This document shows positions 57,302-64,000 of a DNA stretch of 64,000 nt, in pieces. Both the position numbers and the translations under genes were made by a program. The stretch's first letter is position 1. The number at the start of each line of letters is the position of its first letter. Source of the DNA: Lucinisca nassula (taxonomy: Eukaryota; Mollusca; Bivalvia; Lucinida; Lucinidae); NCBI GenBank assembly GCA_963580285.1, contig OY757010.1:75558858-75622857 (forward strand). Reading direction: 5' to 3'. The notes beneath the pieces are model-generated. The model was not told the DNA's origin and ran no database searches. It saw only the letters and a list, made by a program, of their open reading frames with translations.

Positions 57302-57770
57302 CTAAACACAGGAAAAAATATAAATAAATACTAGCTCATGCACCGTAATTAGCAAACATACTCTTTTTTTTTTTTTTTTGCCATTTTTTAAAGGGAGACA
57401 ACTTTTGGGACTTTCTGCTCGCTTTTCTATAAACCCTGTCCTACTGAAAAGGGGGTCTACTGTTAAAGGAAAGAATTTGCTCCTCAGGAGCAAATTCTTT
57501 CCTTTAAGAGTTGACTCCTATTGACATGGGAGACAAAAACACTTTTGCAGGAGTTGCCTCCCCTGAGTGTGTTCTCATTACCCTTCATAAGCACACACCA
57601 ATCTTTCAAGAAGTACAGTTGACACTTATTTAGATTACTAGATTTCAGTCTGTTGAAGTAGAAATAGTGCTATAAGATCACTCTAACAAGATCAATTATT
57701 TATGCTTTTGTGATAAACGGGGACAGTTTGATGACTTGTGTTTATTAAGAAACTTATTGTGTTTAATATA
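57302..57770. other. Intron with poly-T tract and perfect palindrome
   Basis: A run of about 18 T near 57363-57380. A 45 bp palindrome at 57463-57507 (ttaaaggaaagaatttgctc arms of 22 bp around one base). No gene. Confidence 0.6.
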
Positions 57771-57979
57771 AAGAAAAATTCCTATTTTAAGACCACCTAT
57801 GGGACTGTTCAAAAGTGGTCTGTAAAACCACTTTTGAACAGTTCCAAAGGTGGTATCTGACCAGACGACACTGTATGAATAAAACACCAAGAAAGAATAA
57901 CCATAGCTTACTAAATTGGCCTTTTGTTAAAGCAGAATTAGCCTTAATTTTAGGTAGTTTTAATAGCGGAATTCCACTG
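57771..57979 (+). mobile_element. MITE family P, copy with hairpin
   Basis: Left end gaaaaattcctattttaaga (worn), hairpin 57802-57845 (gggactgttcaaaagtggtc arms), right end taatagcggaattccactg before TA. Same layout as 28585. Confidence 0.7.
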
Positions 57980-58069
57980 TATATGTTTCTTATCCCAACT
58001 TTGGGCATGTGGAAGATTCTATGCATCATATAATAATATCATTTTTTTTATTTCTTTTCTTATTTGTTT

Positions 58070-58270
58070 TATAGCCCTCTTAAGATTATTTTACTTATAT
58101 CAAGTCAATTGTTATTCAGAGGTGGTCGTGAATAGAAATCACAAAGAGAAAAACAACCTGACCTTCTATTGCAGAACTTGGTGTCCCAAATGCGACCCGA
58201 GCGAGGTTTAAACCTACATATATGATTTAAACAAGATGGCTGTTGCCCAGAAATTTGATAAAATAGAGCT
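58070..58270. other. Intronic sequence with SINE-head remnant
   Basis: attgcagaacttggtgtccc and gcgaggtttaaacct resemble 24130-24175 (ttgcagaactaggacatcc, gaggctcgaacc), possibly a worn tRNA-like head on the minus strand. Confidence 0.35.
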
Positions 58271-58275
58271 GATGG

Positions 58276-58406
58276 TTTTTGTTTGTTTGATTTGAGGTTT
58301 AACATCCCCGTCAACACTGTACAGGTCATTTTGGAGACATTGCTTTCAATTTTGTGGGGAAAATTCGTGAAGCCCATCTATTTCTTCAAGCCCCGATGGG
58401 CGGGCA
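58276..58406 (-). mobile_element. SINE family S2, internally deleted copy
   Basis: tttgtttgatttgaggttta to gctttcaattttgtgggg matches the S2 tail half, then jumps to gaagcccatctatttcttca and gccccgatgggcggg, missing about 160 bp of the middle. Confidence 0.7.
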
Positions 58407-59082
58407 GAGATGATGGTATGTCAAACTACAGAGACCCTGATAAGAAAAAGCATTTCATTAGCTCTGTGACTCACTGATGCAGAAATGTTCCCTATGTTAT
58501 GCTTTGTCTAAACTGACTTGGCTGACTGCTACTCTTGACTTTTCTTGAATTATGCTACCAGATTTATCCTTAGTATTTGGACACCTCACCACACCTCCAT
58601 ACAATTATACATGTCTTAACCCATTGTATACTAGAGGAATCTTCCATTTCTATATGTTGGACAAGTTGATTTGTCATATAAGAGTTGTCAGGCCTATTTT
58701 TTTCCTTTTCATTCTATTTTTGACAGAAATTCTGTTAGTAAATAGTGCAGACCCTGATCAGGAATAAGACAAAAATACATAAACCCCTATAAACCTCAGT
58801 TTTACTATATTAAAGTGGGGTTTCAGAGGGTCAAGATTATATAGGCGTGTTTTTGTGATGATAAAAACATGCAGATGCACAATGTTACTTGGTACAATCT
58901 ATGAAGTTGATGCTGCATTTACTGACTGTGAGCCGAAGTGTGCTGCAAAATAAGCTAACTCAAATTTAACAGTCAAAGATTACAAAGAACTTATCATCAA
59001 TAGTCAATGCTACAGCAAACATATGGCTGTACACTAATTGCCAATCTCTGTGTCTGGGAGGCCAGGCATTTCTAAAATAATA
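58407..59082. other. Intronic stretch, little recognised
   Basis: Only a fragment aatagtgcagaccctgatcagg at 58741 (cagtgtagatc hairpin family) is recognisable. Confidence 0.4.
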
Positions 59083-59262
59083 CTGCAAAATTCCCATATT
59101 AAGACCACCTTTGGTACTGTTCACAAGGGGTCCCAAAGGTGGTCTCCGATCAGAGGATACTGCAAGGAGAAAGCACAAAGGCAGAATAACTGCGACCTAC
59201 TAAGAAAGGTTTTTAGAGCATAACTAGTCTTAATTTTAGGTGGTCTTAGTAGCAAAACCTAC
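59083..59262 (+). mobile_element. MITE family P, degraded copy
   Basis: Begins after TA with ctgcaaaattcccatattaa; the hairpin is shortened; the right part has taattttaggtggtcttagt and a worn end. Confidence 0.6.
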
Positions 59263-59274
59263 TAAACTAGACTA

Positions 59275-60366
59275 TCAAGTGAGCATATGCTCACTAATAC
59301 CCCCGGCCAAAGCCATCGGTAACTTTCTGGCAATTCAAAGCCATCAAGTTTGACAAAAACCTATTATGAACACAGAATTAATCTTGCAAAAGTAAGGAGA
59401 ATACCATTACATCTAAATAACTCACCTGATAACTAATGAGATCTTGAACAGATGTTTTTCAAAGGGCAATAACTCTTGAAAGGAGCATAATCCGGACGAG
59501 AAAAAAAATACGTGTCGGCTAATTTTCCATGAGGAATCCATATATGAAATTTCAAAACCCTAGCATACACGGTTCTAAAGTTATGCTATGCATCACTTTT
59601 ACCATACAGTACAATGGCACAAATTACCAAAATGACAAAGGGCCATAACTCACAAAGTATTTTTCGGAATTTTGTCAAAAGTTAATCAGTTCATCTACTC
59701 ATCACCACCAATCTATTCACCAACTTTCAAGGCTCTAGCTCCAATAGTTTTTGAGATATCTTGCTGACAAAATTTTATAAAAAAAATATAACAAAGGGGA
59801 ATAACTCTAAAGAACCTGGCCCCACAGCCCCAATTTTCTTTCCCACAATACAACTAGTTATGCATGTTGTTTGTACCAAATTTCAAGTTTCTAGGTACAG
59901 TAGTTCCTGAGAAATCTTTGACACAAAATTTAAGGTAACTCACAAAATACACATCTCAGTAGCAAATATAACAAAGGGGAATAACTCTAAAGAACCTGAC
60001 CCCACAGCCCCAATTTTCTTTCCCACAATACAACTAGTTATGCATGTTGCTTGTACCAAATTTCAAGTTTCTAGGTACAGTAGATCTTGAGAAATCTTTG
60101 ACACAAAATTTAAGGTAAGTCACAAAATGCACATCTCAGTAGCAAATATAACAAAGGGGAATAACTCTAAAGAACCTGGCCCCACAGCCCCAATTTTCTT
60201 TCCCACAATACAACTAGTTATGCATGTTGTTTGTACCAAATTTCAAGTTTCTAGGTATAGTAGTTCCTGAGAAATCTTTGACACAAAAAAAAGTTTACAC
60301 ACACACACACAGAAAAGACGAAAACTATATACCCCCATGGCATACTCCGTATGCCGGGGGTATAAT
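59275..60366 (+). mobile_element. HINE-like element with 180-bp repeats, both ends present
   Basis: Starts tcaag with a perfect 16 bp 5' palindrome gtgagcatatgctcac (59279-59294) and motif atacccccggc. The core has three near-identical 180 bp units (59790-60290; caaaggggaataactctaaa, ccccaattttctttcccaca). A (CA)n microsatellite at 60296-60311 precedes hairpin 60329-60364, whose right arm gccgggggtat is the exact complement of the 5' motif. Confidence 0.75.
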
Positions 60367-60427
60367 AAGGCTTTTACAGCAGAATAAGTCTTAATTTTAA
60401 GTGGTATAAGTGGCGGAATTTCACTAT

Positions 60428-60575
60428 ACAGTAAGTGAGTGTTTTGAGTTTTACGTCCCACCAACAGCTAAGGTCATATGGAGATGGAATCTCGGTTTAA
60501 AGACTCATCCAAAAGTCTGGAGAAGCCCGGGATCGAACAAGGAGAGTAGCGTAACCACTACACCATGAAGATTTC
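60428..60575 (-). mobile_element. tRNA-derived SINE (family S3), short
   Basis: The minus-strand head has ATGGTGTAGTGGTTACGC (A box) and TTGTTCGATCCCGGG (B box, close to consensus). The 3' tail gttggtgggacgtaaaactc then aaaacactcac matches the S1/S2 tail type. It lies just downstream of the 60594-60678 exon in the intron. Confidence 0.75.
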
Positions 60576-60593
60576 TAACTTCACTGTACATAC

Positions 60594-60678
60594 CAGCTTT
60601 ACATTTCCCTGCTAATTTTGTGTTCAAGGACTGTGTTTCTTCTTCTCGTAACTTCTTTTCAGTTGTTAATGCATCAGA
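60594..60678 (-). CDS. CCDC186: CCDC186-like, exon (2nd of those seen)
   Basis: Minus-strand exon of 85 bp with acceptor ctgtttacag| and donor |gtatgt. It enters in phase 0 and leaves in phase 1, the single G being completed by TT of the next exon. It reads SDALTTEKKLREEETQSLNT then KLAGKCKA. The composition is coiled coil with regularly spaced Leu. Placement depends on phase continuity with both neighbours. Confidence 0.76.
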
Positions 60679-60704
60679 CTGTAAACAGAACAAATATCAT
60701 TATG

Positions 60705-60960
60705 ACAGCACACCCGTGTGACATGGTGCATTTTTTCACATCTCCAAAATGGCTACTTTACTAATGAAAATCTCTGACATTTTTCTTATTTATATTGCAA
60801 ACATAGATTGTGGGTGCTCGTTAGAACTGTCTCTACGAGGCGGTTCTAACTAGTCCTCACAACCCGTGTCTTTGAATAGAAATATAAAAAGTAATGAATA
60901 TTCCCATAAACCCCATGTTTTTCTTTATAACGTTGGGTCTTCATTTCGTGGACTGTAAAC
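60705..60960 (+). mobile_element. MITE with central hairpin, copy 2
   Basis: Matches 33005-33260; central hairpin 60810-60862 (gtgctcgttagaac/ggttctaactagt). Also shares cacccgtg(t/c)gac(a/g)t at its start. Confidence 0.65.
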
Positions 60961-61317
60961 AGATCAGATATAGAGTAACATCAACACTGCAAATATTCAG
61001 GTCACCCGGTACACTTTAAGAAAGGAACTCTTTAAAATTAGTTTCTGACTATTTTATCAATGATTTTCTATCAGTGAAGACATTCATTAGCAATAACAGT
61101 AGTAGTGTTTAGAAGAAACCAGTATTGTAATTTCTAGAACAGTTAATATTTCTGACCATCAACCAGCTTGTTAAGCTGACAATACTTTTAACAACTGGGC
61201 CCAAATCTTCATCATTACATGTACCATAAAAATTTTACCCTCTAAAATCCATGGTATGGTACATATAAACACAAGATATAAACCCAAGGTATTCAGAAAC
61301 CTCAACTCCTTTGACTG
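60961..61317. other. Intronic stretch, nothing recognised
   Basis: No gene or repeat identified. Confidence 0.4.
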
Positions 61318-61610
61318 ATTGATTGTTTTGGGTTTAACGACACGTCAACCCTTGTGGGTCATTTTGTTTCATCTCCCAGAGAAAGTGAGAAAAGAGATAG
61401 AAAAGAAAGTAGGGGAGATGAAAGTGAGGGACAAAGGATAGAGAGGAAAATGAATGGAAGAGTAGAAACAGAAGAAATAACACAGTCCCCCTCTACCCTT
61501 ACCTGCTGCAAGGACAGTAGGCCTTGTCCAACTGTAAGGCAATATCAGTTTGACACCCCAGTGACACAAGATACACATCACCTTTGCGACAGCCAACCAC
61601 CCCTGTGTAT
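61318..61610 (-). mobile_element. SINE-like repeat D, copy 2
   Basis: The minus-strand tail gttgacgtgtcgttaaaccc then aaaacaatcaatca is of the S1/S2/S3 type; the body matches 33330-33610. No tRNA head recognised at its 5' end. Confidence 0.6.
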
Positions 61611-61714
61611 ACCCTGATTAGACCCCGCATTCTGCTAAAGCATCTCATCTGGGTCTACACTGTTTAGACATGCCTATCTGCCTGAATACATGCCGTTAAT
61701 AAAGGATAACTTAC

Positions 61715-61789
61715 AATATCTTTGAGCTTTGTATCAACTTCTTGGTATTCCATCTTACAACTCTGCAAGTCACCTGTTAGATTTAGAAC
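61715..61789 (-). CDS. CCDC186: CCDC186-like, exon (1st of those seen)
   Basis: Minus-strand exon of 75 bp (25 codons, phase 0 to 0) with acceptor ctgttttgcag| and donor |gtaagt. It reads VLNLTGDLQSCKMEYQEVDT then KLKDI. VLNLTGDLQ resembles a coiled-coil segment of CCDC186 upstream of the DLTRQLQQ block. The N-terminal half of the gene must lie beyond position 64000, since no further exon was found to the right. Confidence 0.78.
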
Positions 61790-61799
61790 CTGCAAAACA

Positions 61800-62192
61800 G
61801 TTAAAATATTACCTGATACCATTTTGTTTAAAGACATCTTACAAAATGGATGTCAAAACAAAGGAATGAAGGAATGGAAAAAACCTACCTCTAGTGGGAT
61901 TAGAATCCAGGTCACAAAGGTAAAAACCTAATTTTCCAGCAACAAAGCCAAATAGTCGGGTCCCTGATGCAGTTGCCAGAGATTGGTTATAAACCTTTAA
62001 GCTATGCATAATCTACCAAGGTAGATAATTGACCGTAGGGGTTGCCGGCCGTAACAGAAGGTAACTAAAATAACAGCCCCCAATTCTACCATTTACCCAT
62101 GTGACCAACACTATAAACAGTAAGTGTCTAGCAGTTTCCATATTTGACAAGATCCTGTATGAGTGTTCATTTCATGTGGCTCCCATCATGAA
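61800..62192. other. Intronic stretch, nothing recognised
   Basis: No repeat family or exon recognised between the exon and the hairpin element at 62193. Confidence 0.4.
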
Positions 62193-62425
62193 ACAAGAGG
62201 CCCATGGGCCACTATGCTCACCAGAGCTCAGGTGGGCACTGCCCAATGGCAGCCATGTATTTTAACATGATATCATTTTAATCTACCAAATGAACCCCCA
62301 TGTCCAAATAAGCACCGATGTGGACTCAGTATCTGTAACATTAGGCCTTTTATTAAGTAAAGGGGGTGGGGCATGGACCCAATGGAGCCCTGGTTGGTAT
62401 CACTAAATGCGTCTTAGCATAAGGA

Positions 62426-62727
62426 TTTTGTTTGTTTGATTTGAGGTTTAACATCCCCGTCAACACTGTAAAGGTCATTTTGGAGACGTTGCTTCCAATT
62501 TTGTGGGACTTTTACCCGACATTGAGATGAAATGACATCTTAAGCCCTGTCGCCCAATGAAACCAGTAAGGTTTATTAGCATGGACGGTCCGCCTCGCAC
62601 CGCGGTTCCTGGACAGGCTTAGATCCGCTAAGCGGTTTACCAGTACTAGTGTGCGGGCCGGATTCAGCTCTGCGTGGAAGCATCATGCAGCCCATATATT
62701 TCTTCAAGCCCCTATGGGCGAGGGCGG
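62426..62727 (-). mobile_element. SINE family S2 with 13-bp target duplication
   Basis: cttagcataagga occurs at 62413-62425 and again at 62728-62740. It is nearly identical to the copy at 42243, so both are young. The insertion splits one repeat unit of the surrounding element. Confidence 0.82.
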
Positions 62728-63142
62728 CTTAGCATAAGGAACAAGAATATATTTGGTTTAGCAGTGGGGATCAGTAAGGCCTCTTAAGTGGTGGAGAGGT
62801 TGGGGCATGCCCTGTTGATACCAGGCAAGCCCAAGATTTTTGTCCCTAAATGTGTCTTATCATAAGGACCAAGTATATATATGGTTTAGGGGTTGGAATC
62901 TGAATGGTTTCTGAGATATGAGGCCCTTTTATGAAGTAAGGATCGGAATGGCCCTGTGGACCCGCCTACAGAAGGTGTGCTAATAATAAGGAACAAGAAC
63001 ATATATGATTATGGGGTGGGGATTTGAATGGTTTCTGAAATATAAAGCCTTTTATGAAGTGGAAGGGCAGGGCACATTGCCTCAACACAAAGAGACCCCC
63101 AGGTTGGTGTGATTGAACGAGTCTTATCATAAGGGACAAGTA

Positions 63143-63822
63143 TTTCTTACATGCTTTTCAATGAATGATAGAGATTTATCAGTGAAATATAAATCGATAT
63201 TTTCACTGTTTCAAACAGTGAAAATACGATCTTTTATTTTTCACTGTTTGGGACTACTTTTTTCTTCAAATCTAACTCTAATTTCAATTTTATCTTTGTC
63301 AGATAACTGAACAATACTGAAATGTGTTCTAATTGACGCATAGCCCGTTCATGTGGGACGGGGACGTTACTGACGTCATTTATGACGCTGACGTCACGTC
63401 TTTTGTCGCGCGACGTTAGACTTGCCAGCAACTTCTTTGGAAAACTACTCTCTCAATTATTTCATTAATCATTCATAATAATACCATCCCAGGCCATTTC
63501 TCAGGTGCAAACTTTCAGTTTACACCCAATAGTATACCCACTAAACACGATGGACACCACTAAATTGACGCGAAACGAACAGGAACAAAGATAATTTTCT
63601 CCGAATGTGAGCGACACCATTAAAGACGCTAAATATTGCCTTTTGAAGCATGTAAGAAACAGAAAATTTGATTTTTTTCAGTGCAAGATCAAATTTTATT
63701 TCACTCATGAACACCAAAACTGCTATTTTCACTCGTGGCTACGCCACTCGTGAAAATAACAGTTTTGGTGTTCATTCGATGAAATAAAATTCGATCTTAC
63801 ACTGAAAAAATCAAATATCCTC
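63143..63822. mobile_element. Fold-back insertion with two hairpins
   Basis: It interrupts the phrase aagtat|tatatggttt of the surrounding repeat. It contains a hairpin at 63200-63228 (ttttcactgtttcaaacagtgaaaa) and a near-perfect palindrome at 63666-63816 (tcatgaacaccaaaactg arms, centre gtggctacgccac). Between them is a cgtcat-rich stretch (63360-63420). Non-coding. Confidence 0.55.
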
Positions 63823-64000
63823 TATATGGTTTAGGGGTAGAGATCTGAAATATTTCTGAGATATATGGCTTTTAATGAAGTAAAGCGATGGAGCATGGCC
63901 TGGGCATGCCACGGGGACTCCCAAGCTGGTGTCACTGAATGCGTCTTATCATAAGGAAGATGAATATATATGGTTGAGGGTGGGGCTAAGAACAGTTTCT

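Larger units (their letters stand above)
62193..64000 (+). mobile_element. HINE-like element with ~130-bp repeats, 3' end off window
   Basis: Starts acaag with 5' palindrome ggcccatgggcc (62199-62210) and motif gctcaccagag. Units near 130 bp (gtcttatcataaggaacaag, atatatatggtttaggggtt, gaatggtttctgagatatga) run to the window end, interrupted by an S2 SINE and a fold-back insertion. The 5' end is related to the 0.8 kb leader of the giant array units (ctcaccagagctca(a/g)gtgggc). Confidence 0.7.

Overview
The window looks like a repeat-rich animal genome, most likely a marine bivalve mollusc. The basis is spliced exons with consensus gt..ag introns, tRNA-derived SINEs with a (C)AAA-type 3' tail, and abundant short tandem-repeat-carrying elements built around phrases such as gaccttgacc and gtgagctaaaa, a style familiar from bivalves. 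The species cannot be named from this alone. There are no operons or bacterial signals.

One host gene is recognisable: six minus-strand exons of a coiled-coil protein that I identify as CCDC186 (golgin/dense-core-vesicle protein, CCCP-1 in worms). They lie at 61789-61715, 60678-60594, 57301-57222, 55816-55595, 30992-30835 and 28313-28244. All splice sites are canonical and reading phases agree across every junction. The first and last exons of the gene are not seen. Its introns are filled with transposons; one intron is about 24.6 kb.

Positions 1-4489 (minus) hold the N-terminal and Rep part of a Helitron of the Helentron type, an open frame of at least 1,495 codons with a papain/OTU-like region, nine 21-residue repeats, a DUF6570-like region and a HUH Rep domain with two tyrosines. 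The helicase is off the left edge.

4.7-9.9 kb holds diverged dispersed repeats, two tRNA-SINEs and the first of a series of non-autonomous elements that share one plan: CAAG + 5' hairpin + short motif + tandem-repeat core + microsatellite + 3' hairpin carrying the complement of the 5' motif + A-run. Members occupy about 7.2-8.4, 9.9-14.6, 14.6-17.4, 18.2-18.8, 18.8-20.15, 20.15-20.8, 21.8-22.4, 22.4-26.3, 59.3-60.4 and 62.2-64 kb. The plan resembles Helentron-associated elements (HINEs) and the tandem-repeat MITEs of bivalves. One is interrupted by a 3.0 kb element with about 590 bp inverted termini and a 5 bp target duplication.

26.3-34.7 kb contains many small palindromic MITE families between two gene exons. 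34.8-54.3 kb is a giant array inside the large intron: four tandem units of about 2.2 kb on the left, then the same monomers in inverted orientation on the right. This gives an 18.7 kb fold-back-like structure with matching inverted outer ends. Later insertions into it (a SINE with a 13 bp duplication, a 392 bp MITE with a TA duplication) give relative ages. 54.3-64 kb returns to gene exons separated by SINEs, MITEs and hairpins.
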